In this document: positions 23,677 through 35,361 of the stretch, one piece after another
Position numbering within the stretch: the stretch's first letter is position 1
Layout: each line of letters starts with the position of its first letter
Origin: Volvariella volvacea V23
Lineage: Eukaryota > Basidiomycota > Agaricomycetes > Agaricales > Pluteaceae
Assembly (NCBI GenBank): GCA_000349905.1
Contig: KB722738.1
Span: 429,134-493,133, forward strand
DNA: 64,000 nucleotides
Direction of reading: 5' to 3'
Program-made: the position numbers and the translations under genes
Notes under the pieces: model-generated
What the model was told of the DNA's origin: nothing
The model's database searches: none
Seen by the model: the letters and a program-made list of their open reading frames with translations, nothing else

Positions 23677-24150
23677 TCAAGTAGACACATTGCCCTCGAA
23701 CCTAAATACCTCCTCCAATTCCTAGCAACCCACATTCTTATCATCCTGCCCGTCCGGCCATAAATGCGACTCACCTGCCACCATGGAATTTCCTGTCCGC
23801 TCCCAGTCGCACCTTCAACTAAGGATTCCTGCATCCCATCCGTAACTTTCCACCACCGTTGAGTCTCTGGGTCTTCACTAATCTTCTTCATGTCCGCATC
23901 ATAATCTGTGCCGATGTACTTGAAGTTGGCGATCAAAAGGTGAAGAGGGGGATAGTAGTGGATCGAATAGTCCACTATGTGGGCCCTTTCTAGAGCAGCG
24001 AGTACTCCAGGCCAAACTGCAGCATGGATGGTCTTATACTCTGCTTCCGCTTCGGGTTTGAGCTTGGAAGTCGCTAAGTTGCGGACACAGTCGAGAATGC
24101 GAGTCACTCACTCTGATGATCTGGCAGACACGTTTGCCTTGTATTGCCAT
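23677..24150 (-). CDS. L-rhamnose mutarotase-like protein (120 aa)
   Basis: Three exons, 24112-24150, 23775-24062 and 23677-23712, give 121 codons with the stop; all junctions are GT-AG. The protein reads MAIQGKRVCQIIR, then LKPEAEAEYKTIHAAVWPG, IVDYSIHYYPPLHLLIANF, ETQRWWKVTDGMQESLVEG, and ends EVFRFEGNVST. Length and motifs (HAxVWPG, YSIHY, WW near the C-terminus) fit the RhaM/DUF718 dimeric mutarotase family, which interconverts rhamnose anomers in the cytosol before catabolism. Fungal members are often annotated only by similarity, so the true sugar is uncertain. Confidence 0.88.
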
Positions 24151-24673
24151 GAGCGAAGCACTGAAGGGGTCTTAATCCCTCGCTGCCATCTTTAAGCGTT
24201 ATCGAATCGAAGAGCGTATGGCCGGCCCGGGCGATACTCCCCGTGACAATATAAAGAACCAAGAAGTGGCCAAGCGGTGATGGAGCTGAGATCAGTCTCG
24301 AAGATTAACCTATTTAAATCGCCTCAGGATAATGCCCTTGACCGCCGCCCAATTCTTTTAATTAAGGACGGAGAGCAAGCCTTAGATCATCACAACACCG
24401 GGTGACTGCACCTGCAGGCCCACCGTGATAAAGAATCATAGCCGCGCCTATCACTGAGTGCATTCAGTATTGAGAACAAAACAAAGGCTGACCATACGAT
24501 GCAGAACAACAGCTGTTGGGGGTCTCCGCAGCCAGGCGGCCAGATGGACATAACGATGGAAACGGACTTGAAGCGAGCCAAATGCCATTTCAAACTCCGC
24601 AGCTCGTCCCACTACCACTATCTTCCATCCACCTCACTCGCTTTAACACCTCCACGTCCCCCCTCCACTTGCA

Positions 24674-25809
<1,136 letters not shown>

Positions 25810-26099
25810 AGGGCGCTTGTTCTGTTTCTATGCTTCGGTTGTTCCGTGGGGTGGGGCGGGTTGAGTATTCTTTTTGAGGGGTTGCTAGGTTTCGGACAGG
25901 GTTGGTTGGTACACGGGATCTTTTCCGTATCGCCCTATACATATTGTAATCTCATTTTTGTTCACCGTCGACCTTGATAGCCCGAGGCTGCACATATATT
26001 ATGGGTTTTTTCTTGGCATGCTGATACTATTTTGGGATATCAGGACTTCGGGTTTATTGCTCTTCGTGTATATGGGCGCTTGGGTATTTGCCATCCACG

Positions 26100-27842
26100 A
26101 TGCTCGACCAGCTCCCCATCGAACTCTTGCAGGGGATATATCCTCTGCTCGATGATGCCGATCTTTGCAAGACATCGGCGCTTTGCCATTCCCTTCATAC
26201 GTACTCACTTTCTGTGCTGTTTACACGGCATAATACCTTCAATCCGACCCCAACACCTCTCAGGACGGAATCAGGGTCATCAGTCAAATTCCCGCATCAC
26301 AACTTGTCTTCATCCTATCCCACACAGTGCATCTCTCTAATTACCAGTGACAAACTCAATGTTCTCTTTGGCTTACGCCTCGCTCTGCCATATATTTTTG
26401 AGGGACGCCAACCCAAAGTCCTGACATGTACATTCCGCGAACGCTTTTCCACAGAACTCCAGCACTTGGGCAGGTTATTGTCCGAAAGCCCAGTTGCTTC
26501 CGCGATTGAGGAAATTGTACTGGATTTCTCGTTCATTGATCAGCCTAATCAGCAAGAAACGAAGAATTTACACCAATTTCTTCGTCTTTTTGGCGCCAGT
26601 TATGATGGGAGTACCAATGCTGTCAATGGCGCTGGGGGGGTCAAGACGAAGGCGCGCGTTCGGCCCATCTCGTTCAGCCTCTTGAACGGCAACTTTGGTG
26701 TGCGCGACGATAAGCCTTTCGAGCTCGTCCGCACATCGTGGTTGAAAAGCGGCAGACAGACCTCGAACGTCGTGCAGACGTTCACAGATATCGCATCACG
26801 CAAGGTCAGCTCCCTTCTGCATTCACCAGAACCAGGCACTTCTCTCTTCTTGGCTCCTCCCTCTGCGTCCTCCTCCTCATCACCCCCCGGGTCGTCTGCC
26901 TCTGCTGCCATCAGTCCCCCGCCAACTCGGAAGGGTCTTGAAGCGCTTCATATCCACTCTGCCTTCCCCTTCCACCACCTCTTCTACGACTGGACACTCT
27001 CCTTATACGCACAACACTCCCACACCCTTCGCTTTCTTTCCTTCCACAACACCAAGCTCCTCGAAATAGAATGGCCCACCATCCTCAACCGCATCTCCCT
27101 CCCCAAGCTCGAAGACCTCTCCCTGGGCCAATCCACGCTGTCCCTCCAATCCATCACATCCTTCCTCGTCCGCCACCGCACGATCAAGCGCCTCGACCTC
27201 GGCAACAGCATCCGCGAAAACGCGCACTCGTCCATCGCCGGCGGGCATGCTGCGTCGTGGAAGCGGCCGCCGTACTTCCTCCCCGGTCTGGTGAGCCTCA
27301 AGGGCTCGCTCCCGGTCCTGGCCGCGTTTCTGAGCCCCAAGTTTGGGTCGAGCGTGGGCAAGGATACGCTGAGCGAGTTGGCGTTTGTGGTTATCGTGGA
27401 GGGTGTACGGCCGAGATGGCCGACGGGCTGCTGTGCGCTTGTGGATCCTTACAGAACGCGATTGGAAGCGTTCAAGAGTGTGGCGTTGGAGGTTCATGTG
27501 GAGAGTGAATCAGCAGAGTGGATGAACGCCGAGCAGGAGGATGTGCGGGAGGAGGGGAGATTGATTGACGTGAAGGACGATATGGTGAAGGCGTTCAAGG
27601 AGGTTAGGAAGGTTGTGATTTATATTTGGATCACTACTCCGGGGTATCTTGAGCGGGAACAGGTAAAGGGGAATTTGGCGAAGTGGTTGTCGAGGTTTGA
27701 GAGGCTTGAGAGTGTGGAGGTTTGGGGATGCGAGAAGGAAAATGAGAAGAACAAGGAGAGTAGGAAGGAGTTGATTGAGCAGATTAGGGAGAAGAAAGAG
27801 AAATTGAAGAGTTTGCTGATTGAAGGGGACAGTGTAATCTAG
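26100..27842 (+). CDS. F-box/LRR-like protein, family A, long form (580 aa)
   Basis: An intact intronless frame. I chose the ATG at 26100 (MLDQLPIELLQGIYPLLDD) because it matches family starts; an in-frame ATG 12 bases upstream is possible. Landmarks are ALCHSLHTYSLSVLFTRH, FGLRLALPYIFEG, LPKLEDLSLGQS and PPYFLPGLVSLKGSLP. A Ser/Pro-rich insert of about 30 residues near 240-270 makes it the longest member. The C-terminus is highly charged (EKENEKNKESRKELIEQ). The middle third is distinctly C-rich compared with neighbouring F-box genes. Predicted SCF adaptor. Confidence 0.8.
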   Translation: MLDQLPIELLQGIYPLLDDADLCKTSALCHSLHTYSLSVLFTRHNTFNPTPTPLRTESGSSVKFPHHNLSSSYPTQCISLITSDKLNVLFGLRLALPYIFEGRQPKVLTCTFRERFSTELQHLGRLLSESPVASAIEEIVLDFSFIDQPNQQETKNLHQFLRLFGASYDGSTNAVNGAGGVKTKARVRPISFSLLNGNFGVRDDKPFELVRTSWLKSGRQTSNVVQTFTDIASRKVSSLLHSPEPGTSLFLAPPSASSSSSPPGSSASAAISPPPTRKGLEALHIHSAFPFHHLFYDWTLSLYAQHSHTLRFLSFHNTKLLEIEWPTILNRISLPKLEDLSLGQSTLSLQSITSFLVRHRTIKRLDLGNSIRENAHSSIAGGHAASWKRPPYFLPGLVSLKGSLPVLAAFLSPKFGSSVGKDTLSELAFVVIVEGVRPRWPTGCCALVDPYRTRLEAFKSVALEVHVESESAEWMNAEQEDVREEGRLIDVKDDMVKAFKEVRKVVIYIWITTPGYLEREQVKGNLAKWLSRFERLESVEVWGCEKENEKNKESRKELIEQIREKKEKLKSLLIEGDSVI

Positions 27843-28301
27843 ATCTAGGCGAGTGTACGATGTGGTTTGATGGAATAGTATGGGCTCAATATGCTGGATT
27901 TTTGCGATGTATAGATGTAACTTAGATGTGCCAGGCCTCTCTTCTATAGAATGTATTCAGAGTTTATTTGCGCTAGGTCCGTCCCCGTATTTGCTTGACC
28001 GTAAATTGAACGAACAAAGTATTGGCACGTCCGATGCAGGGCTATTTTTAGATTGCTTCTTAGTGCAGGGCTCGTGATTTTTACCGGATGGGCTTATGAC
28101 CGTGACAAACGGAGTCCACCTTAAGGCACAACTAATTTATACCAACAAGGATACTGCTGCCTATAATGTGATAATCGTAGCTTTATCTATGCTTCATCCG
28201 TTCACCATTCCTTTCAGCGACCACACAGCTCCTAGTACGCCTAGACTCGGGTGATTTTCTATCTCTTTGTTACCCACCATCTCGTATTGACACCAAGTGC
28301 T
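27843..28301. other. Intergenic region
   Basis: About 460 bases between an F-box stop and the start of the P450 pseudogene, both on the plus strand. No coding content was recognised. It should contain the ancestral promoter of the P450 gene. Confidence 0.4.
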
Positions 28302-30694
28302 ATGTCAATCGCTTTGCAGTTCTTCGGGTCGTTATTCACGATCGTGGGAGTCTATGGGCTGTACAAACTCTTCGCAATTGTTCATTTTGGATGGACCTCG
28401 CCGTTTCATGACGTTCCTGGGCCTAAGAGGACGAGCTGGATTTGGGGAAACATGAAGGAGCTCATGAGATCGGTGAGTTCAACATTTATCAATGACGTTT
28501 TGTTCGAGCACCTACTGGCAACTGATTGTCGGCGCTCGCATAGGAAGGCTCTGCGGAGGAAAAGTGGATCAAGGAGTATGGGCCTGTACTTAAGTTCAAT
28601 GGGGTTCTTGGAGTAGGTCGCTCGCCTCAATTAATTGAACTGCTTCTAACGTGTCTGGCTATGGGGTTCAAGGCGACCCGATTATATATGATGGACGCAA
28701 AAGCTGTCAACCATGTACGGACAAATACCTCCACGTACCAAAAGCCTGAACACTTGAGATTCACGCTGAAAGAGATCTTGGGTAATGGTACGCCACCGTA
28801 GTAGTGCGGGGAGGTGTACTAAGCTAACGGATTCGGGGTATTGATTTCAGGTTTGTTCGTAACGGAAGGGGAGAAGCACAGGCTACAGGTACGTGTATGA
28901 GCCCATGAACCGTTCGACTTCACACCTCAATTCTTGGAGCTATAGCGCAAGACTATGGTAATACTATACTGTCACCAATTCTTATCCAGTAATCCACTGA
29001 GATCGAGTGCATGCTAGAGCCCTGCATTCAATGCCCCTCAAATACGAGGCTTGACAGAAATATTTGTAGAGAAGTCGATTCAGGTGTGTCCTCCATCCAC
29101 CGCGACCAAGATAAAATGAGTTTAAGTTAAACGACTGTTACGCTCCAGCTGAAGGATATTTGGGCAGCAGAAATCGAAAAACAAGGCGGTGTTGCGCGTA
29201 TCGACGTGCTGTCCTGGTTGGGTAGGATGACTCTTGATGTCATCGGTCTTGCAGGTTTGCACTTGTGCCGTAAAGTCCTTCGAGCTAAAGGCTAAAGGCT
29301 ATCCTGGATAGGGTTCAATTACCACTTCAATAACCTGAGGCTAGACCCCAGACCGAATGAACTGAGTGATGCCATAGCAGTCCTTTTTAATCCTGCATAT
29401 ACTTTTAGGATTGTTGGGCTGTTGAGGAATTATTGAGATTCTTGGTGAGTGCAATACTTCGTTAGCTCTCGGGTCTGACGTCTGAGCTAGCAACTCTACT
29501 CACTTATTTGCAAATTTGCGCAGCCTACAAACGCCACAGTCGAATATCAAAAAGCGCATTCAACTATGACCCGCATCGGCCAGAAGTTGCTGAAGGAAAG
29601 CAAGACTGCCGTCATTGAAAGTACAAGTCGTATGGGTGAGAAGAATCGAGGTCGGGACTTGTTTTCATTATTGGTCCGTGCAAACATGTCAAGGACTTGC
29701 CTGAAGACCAAAGGATGGTGAATGAGGATGTCGTTGCTCGTGCGTCTATCTATATTTTCTTGAATGCGCATTTTTAATGTCCAGTTGACAGAGGTTCCGA
29801 CATTCCTTATTGCCGGTAACGAGACAACAAGGTAAGGGTATAATGTTCAGTCTAGTCCGCGAGCTCACAAGTATCTGACCTTTTATCAGCACGGCCACAA
29901 CGTGGGCACTACATGCCCTTAGCATTGATCAGCGCGTCCAAACTAAACTCAGAAAAGAGATGTTCTCCATTACTACGGAAGACCCTACAATGGACCAATT
30001 AAACAGCTTACCCTACCTAGATGCCGTAGCCCGCGAAACACTTCGACTTCATGCCCCTGTTCCTTCAAGTATTCGAGTTGCCATAACAGAGGATGTCCCT
30101 CATTTCGGTACATCCTTCGTGGACCGTAATGGTAACCGCAGGGACAGCGTCAGGTATTACATTGTCATCTCCGTTGACAAACGGAGTTCAGGCTTAATGA
30201 GAAGTAGAGTCCGCGAAGGTGACATTGTCATCATCCCTATCCTTGGCATGAACCGTGCAACGGCACTGTGGGGAGAAGACGCAAAGGAATTTAGGTAAGG
30301 TGTATATTATTTACTGCTATTCTAGTGACTGATAGTATTGAAGACCGGAACGTTGGGATTCCCCGCCTGAAGCTATATCCTCAATCCCTGGAGTATGGAG
30401 CAATCAGCTTACCTTCCTCGGTGGGCCGCACGCATAGGTTACCGATTCTCACTTGTCGAGTAAGTACTGCTTTCCTTCAAAAAGTTTCAACAGTGAAGGA
30501 GGCTGACGGGCCTGCTACCTAGAATGAAGGCGTTGTTGTTTGCTTTAATCCGAGCTTTCGAGTTTGGACTTGCTGTTCCTGCTTCTGATGTCACGAAGAA
30601 AATTAACGTGATTCAACGTCCGTCGTTGAGGTCGGACCCTGCTGGAAAGCATCAGCTACCGTTATTCATTAAGCTGTATGCTCCTACGGCATAA
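28302..30694 (+). pseudogene. Cytochrome P450 pseudogene
   Basis: Close paralog of the P450 at 18.3-20.7 kb with the same exon layout, including a 12-base exon at 28946-28957 (RKTM). The ATG at 28302 begins a membrane anchor and HDVPGPKRTSW. AGNETT, ETLR and PERW are recognisable. Three frame breaks are visible: near 29431 (before the 'LRFL' segment), near 29691 (one base missing in the 'RANMS.DLP' segment) and at 30431-30436 in the heme loop. At the last, the paralog's PRACIGF is replaced by PHA followed by TAG and the cysteine codon is gone. The C-terminal exon ([14 protein letters not shown]...) persists to a TAA at 30692. Not functional. Confidence 0.9.
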
Positions 30695-30924
30695 ATTTGG
30701 TGCATACTTGCGGGTCAATAGTGGCCATTGATACCGGGGTATTACAGGTACTGTGAAATTATCGAGGGACAAGTCGTGATCAGGTGTATTGCTTAAGTGA
30801 ATCATATTAATACTGTCCGAGTACATTGATACCACAGATCTTTGTATGTATACAGTGAAAGTGACCATTATACTAATGCCAACCTGCCATCAAAGACAGA
30901 GTGCTCATCTGTCAGGGGTTGTCC

Positions 30925-32388
30925 TTATTCTTGTACCGTGCTTTGACCGAGTGTAAACACAGCTCTCGTGGATGATATCCTCGACCTTATTTCGTCTGTT
31001 GATATCCTGCGAGTTGGCGGACAACGAAAATTCGAGATCTTTTTACGTTGGCGCCAAGACCGAGATGGCGAACCACCAGCCATAATGGACTGGGAGTCAT
31101 ACCACCAAATGATCACATTTTCGATCGCTGGCAATTGGGAGAAGTGGTTCTGGAGTGAGCTGTAGTATTGAATACGCATATCTGGATTGTATAGCCCCAG
31201 GAGATGGAGCTTTCCAAGTTTAGGAAAAGCCGAGAATTGGAATTGTGATTGAGGTGGAGAGGCGAGGATGAAGTTGTCACATTCTATTGGGAGAAACTGG
31301 GGTTCTTCGAGCTCGAGCTCTAACTCTTCGAGTGTGGCAGCGTGGGCTGAGTACGCACGATAAATCAAAGAATGAGTGATATCAGAGGTGATATATGGAT
31401 GTAGGTGGAGTTTAAGCTGTCGTAAGCCTTCGAAGCATATCAGGTATTCGAGGAGGGCGGTGGATATATATTTGGTTATAATCGTTTTCAGCCTCACTCC
31501 AGTGTTCTTCAAGGTATCCCATAACTGATCAATATTGGAGGGTGGTGATTTAAAATGGTAGCTAAGCTCGAGGTGCTGAAGTTGACTGAAATGAGGAAGG
31601 AGTGGCGCATTATGGCATAGCAAAGCTGGAGATAACGGACTAGAAATGAACAGCTTTTGAATATTCACAATGCCAAGGGTTTCGGGAAGGATGCTGTGGA
31701 GGGATAGATGAGGTTCTTTATACCCGTCGTGATACGCAAGTGATTGGAGAGAGGAGTTTTTTCCTATAATCGAGCGGAGCTGCTCCTGGACAGAAATAAG
31801 AGAGGCTCCAGGATCTCTGCCTGCCTGCGTGGTGGAGCTACATTCGATGGAGAGGGACTTTAGCCCAAAAAACCTCGTCAATGTGTAGGGCAGGGCCGTC
31901 AATCTCTTGCTTTGATAAAGCGTCATATGTGTCAAATGGCCATCTGTAGCTTGATGCACTTGGTCCAATATTTTGTTTATCACGGTCATTGAATCCATGT
32001 CTCCGTGATACGAGTTGCCACATTTGATCTTCAGCTCTGTTAATGCTCTGAGCCGCAGAATTTCCCCCCAAAATGCTGTACAGGGACCCCCACATAGATG
32101 CTCCAGGCTCTGCAGCGGTAAGAGAATCACCTCCAAGGATGTTATATGATTAACAAAGGCATCAGGAATTGGCTGAAACCTGGTGTTGCCAGAACACCAA
32201 TGTTCTTCTGCGGTGACCGTTCCGAATGGCGGGTTTTGTCCTAAGCGGATGTTAAAGGACCGAAATGCAAAGCGGGTGAAGATGGTGTTGTAGCGCCGAG
32301 AGACTAAGCGCAACGGAAGAAATGCATGACCTTCTTCCATGAAATCTGCGATGTTGTAGAGGAGTTCGGATGGGAGGTTGTTGATCAT
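30925..32388 (-). CDS. F-box protein, family B (487 aa)
   Basis: An intact intronless frame starting MINNLPSELLYNIADFMEEG. The F-box runs into LPLRLVSRRYNTIFTRFAF. Family B segments follow in order: ALPYTLTRFFGLKSLSIEC near residue 180, SLHSILPETLGIVNIQKLF near 235, IDQLWDTLKNTGVRLKTI near 290 and LEYLICFEGLRQLKLHL near 315. It ends with an Arg/Ser-rich tail. It is convergent with the P450 pseudogene. Predicted SCF adaptor with unknown target. Confidence 0.78.
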   Translation of the reverse strand: MINNLPSELLYNIADFMEEGHAFLPLRLVSRRYNTIFTRFAFRSFNIRLGQNPPFGTVTAEEHWCSGNTRFQPIPDAFVNHITSLEVILLPLQSLEHLCGGPCTAFWGEILRLRALTELKIKCGNSYHGDMDSMTVINKILDQVHQATDGHLTHMTLYQSKRLTALPYTLTRFFGLKSLSIECSSTTQAGRDPGASLISVQEQLRSIIGKNSSLQSLAYHDGYKEPHLSLHSILPETLGIVNIQKLFISSPLSPALLCHNAPLLPHFSQLQHLELSYHFKSPPSNIDQLWDTLKNTGVRLKTIITKYISTALLEYLICFEGLRQLKLHLHPYITSDITHSLIYRAYSAHAATLEELELELEEPQFLPIECDNFILASPPQSQFQFSAFPKLGKLHLLGLYNPDMRIQYYSSLQNHFSQLPAIENVIIWWYDSQSIMAGGSPSRSWRQRKKISNFRCPPTRRISTDEIRSRISSTRAVFTLGQSTVQE

Positions 32389-32719
32389 TGGTGGAAAGTA
32401 GAAAGGTATGATAGCCTAGAGTGGTAGAGTGGCAAATGCGTTTTCATTTCACCTACAGCTGTCAAGGCTGTATTGTTTATGAACACGAAAGACTACTAAT
32501 CTTACGCCATCCGATACTGCCTTAAATGCTAGAAAGCTGTGGAACCAGATATATGGCCTGGCTGGTGTCTGTTGTAAACTCTGAGCAGAAAACGGTGCTA
32601 ATTTTCCGCGCCCTCTTCGAAATTTCTATTCGGCGCACTGCATTTCCCCTAATCTAATTAATGGCGATCGCTGCACAGCCCTTGTGTATTAGTGTTTGTG
32701 TAGATCGGCGACCAGCTGC
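32389..32719. other. Intergenic region
   Basis: About 330 bases upstream of the family B gene (minus strand). Nothing coding was recognised before the F-box remnant that begins near 32720. Confidence 0.4.
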
Positions 32720-33440
32720 AGTACCTGTAGAGCTTTGCAACCCATCTTGCCTGGAAGTCACGACCTCTACAACACGGTAGCTCTATGTCGCTCGCTCCTC
32801 GCATCCTTCCTCCAAGACGAATTCGCACGGAAAGGAATATTAAAGCCGCCTACTGCGATCCCAGATTCACTGATCAAGCTGTTCCACCCGATAGCTATAA
32901 TTCAATTTGGATTGCGCCTCGCTTCAACTTATGTATTTGAGGCTCGCCTGCCAACACCATTAATCTATATATTTCAATGGCCTGCCATCCCATATATGGA
33001 GAGAAGCATAAAGCCTCAACTGGTTCCTAGTAAATGGTCCTATGTTAACGGCACTTAAAACCGTCATACTGGACGGACTGTGGTGATGCGAAGAATCGTG
33101 ACGCTGGATCTGGAGACCTGTCCGGTACACTATTAAATACCTATTTCCTTCGTCAACGTCCTTGATTAATTACTACAGTTACGAATCGTCGGATTTAATC
33201 GAGCCTGCTCAATGGCCACATTTGCGATAGGCCAGTCATAGCTCGACCAGCCGAAAGTGGTCCGCAGATGGCCAAAATCGTCCAAGCGCTTATTATGACA
33301 GGTTCATGACTCCTTCATAAAGCTCGATTTACCAGGGTTTCTCGAAGTGCCTAATGTGAAATCAAACCTAACAAGGTAGCTTAAGCAGTTTCCAGCGTTT
33401 GTGGCGACGCCGCGATAGAGAGTGTTGGCCGCCATCCGAT
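32720..33440 (+). pseudogene. Decayed F-box family A remnant
   Basis: Scattered plus-strand segments resemble family A in the correct order. An F-box piece has LQPILPGSHDLYNTVALCRS and DEFARKG. A block IQFGLRLASTYVFEARLP follows near 32900-32960. Far downstream a C-terminal piece LDLPGFLEVPNVKSNLTR is followed by an in-frame TAG and LKQFPAF, near 33320-33400. The whole LRR-like middle is missing. The remnant sits just upstream of two better preserved copies on the same strand. Confidence 0.7.
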
Positions 33441-33680
33441 GTGCACTGGGAATTAGATTTCAACTTCGTGACTTCCGTGGCCCATTGTGAATTATTTTTG
33501 CGCAGAAGCCCCATGGCACAGATAGATATCAAATCCTGAGATATTTTGAACTACTCTGGCTTGCATGGAGTTAGATTGCCTTGTGCATGTCTTGGGTGCG
33601 CTTTAACTTGGGTAACGGCAAATGCCGACTGCGACTTCAACAGTACGGGGCTGTGCCTGTTCAAGTCGACAACCTTCACT

Positions 33681-35225
33681 ATGAACCAGTTACCTCTCGA
33701 GCTCCTTCAGCTAATATGCGCCCTTCTCGACGACGAAGACCTGTACACTGTGGCCACTCTCTATCGATATCTTCACTTCGCCTCCCTCGATGAGCTCTTT
33801 GACCGAAATAAAACCTTCATTCCTACCCCAGTATCTCTCTTACCCCACGTACCAGGACGATTTTATGCAGCGGCGCAACCCACGCCTGGCGTCTGCATCA
33901 GCATGAAGACGTCAAATACTTCGATCGTTCGTGGTTTGCGTCTTGCATTACCTCCCCTCTTCTATGGGCGCTCTATTACGGCACTGATCAGTACTTTTCA
34001 TCAACCATCCTCTCTCGAACGCGACTTGAAGGGCTTGACTCGATTCCTGGTTACCCGTCCAGAAGCATCAAAGATAGAAGCTGTGGTAGTTGACTTCGGA
34101 CCAGCTAGATTGACCGACCAGGAGCCTAAGGCATTGCCAGATTTCCTGCGTATCTTTAGCGAGGAGAGAAAGTCAAAGTTGCCCAAGTGCATTTCCCTGA
34201 CTGTGTTAGGTGGGGCAACGGATGGTGCGTACAGCGATGACATCTACTCTCACAATGCTCCATTGGTGCACCGCCATGGCATGGTCTCCACCGCCATCCA
34301 AATTCTTGTCGCCTCAGCAGTTGGGGTTGTCGATCCCCGCCGCATCGTTAAATTCAAGCCCTCGCCAGGACTACATCACCTGAACCTGGATACGTACTTC
34401 ATCTCCCACCTCTCTGCAGTCAACCCACACTGGTCAGTCGAACTATTCGCGCGAAATTATACTTCCCTTCGCTCCCTCTCCATCTCCAAATGGAGTATCC
34501 TATGGAGCGACATTCTAGCCCACACGACGCTTCCAAACCTGGAGGCCCTGTACTTCAACGACAGCCTGATTCCAATTCCACATCTAGCAGACTTCTTGGC
34601 ACGACATCGGAACCTCAAGGTGTTGGATACCGGCGCCACCGTGCAAATGTTTGGGATTTGCTGGTCACCTCCACCTTCCTTCCTTCGGAGTATAACACAT
34701 TTCGCGACTTGGCCTCGCCTACTCCGTTCCGTGATGGGGCTAGGACAAGGTTTCAGGCCACTCCCCAATCTCGAGGACCTGACCCTATCGTTGGACGTAG
34801 AGGGATTGTTCCCATTCACCAATGATTTCATGCTCAGCGACTGCTCAGGGCTTCACCCTTATACTATGAAAAGACTGAAAGAAATCAGGCTAGGACTACG
34901 GATCCATATTAAAAAGGCTTATACGAACTGGGTGAAGGAGAGCTATCAGGGCAACGGGCGCGCTAATCAAGTTGCCATATACAACCAACTCAAGAGCCTC
35001 CAAATAAATCTAGAAAGATTTCCGGGTTTTCTTGAAAATGAAGATATCCTCGCGCATTTTGCAGGGTGGCTCAAACAGTTTCCTGTCATCGAGTCTGTGG
35101 AGGTGTGGCAGTGTCATCCAACCGATGAGGGGAATTCTCCGAGTCGGAAGGGATTAGCACATCTTGCTCAAGTAACGAATCCGAGCTTGAAAACCTTTTG
35201 TGTAGACACCGTTCACTTACTTTGA
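33681..35225 (+). CDS. F-box/LRR-like protein, family A (514 aa)
   Basis: An intact intronless frame. The ATG at 33681 (MNQLPLELLQLICALLDDED) is preferred because it aligns with other family starts; the frame stays open 45 codons upstream, but that part has no family similarity. Landmarks are PTPGVCISMKTSN, RGLRLALPPLFYGRSITAL, LPNLEALYFNDSLIPI, WSPPPSFLRSITHFATWP and FPGFLENEDI...WLKQFPVIESVEVWQC. It is closest to its tandem neighbour at 35.4 kb and the stop-containing copy at 13-14.7 kb, which share 'NWVK..Y.G'. Confidence 0.8.
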   Translation: MNQLPLELLQLICALLDDEDLYTVATLYRYLHFASLDELFDRNKTFIPTPVSLLPHVPGRFYAAAQPTPGVCISMKTSNTSIVRGLRLALPPLFYGRSITALISTFHQPSSLERDLKGLTRFLVTRPEASKIEAVVVDFGPARLTDQEPKALPDFLRIFSEERKSKLPKCISLTVLGGATDGAYSDDIYSHNAPLVHRHGMVSTAIQILVASAVGVVDPRRIVKFKPSPGLHHLNLDTYFISHLSAVNPHWSVELFARNYTSLRSLSISKWSILWSDILAHTTLPNLEALYFNDSLIPIPHLADFLARHRNLKVLDTGATVQMFGICWSPPPSFLRSITHFATWPRLLRSVMGLGQGFRPLPNLEDLTLSLDVEGLFPFTNDFMLSDCSGLHPYTMKRLKEIRLGLRIHIKKAYTNWVKESYQGNGRANQVAIYNQLKSLQINLERFPGFLENEDILAHFAGWLKQFPVIESVEVWQCHPTDEGNSPSRKGLAHLAQVTNPSLKTFCVDTVHLL

Positions 35226-35361
35226 TGAATAAACAACAATGGTTCTAGCATTTGGTGGTTGTGCGCAACTGAGTCAGCGGTGGTAACACCGGTCGCGGTG
35301 ATTGCCGACCACCCCGCAAAACATTGGCAATCTATCCTCTGCCTTATAGCAAAGCTCCTCA

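Noticed and set aside
26820..27500. C-rich tract in the long F-box gene as a possible transferred segment
   Set aside because: It encodes normal family A segments in frame, so biased codon use is a simpler explanation than transfer.
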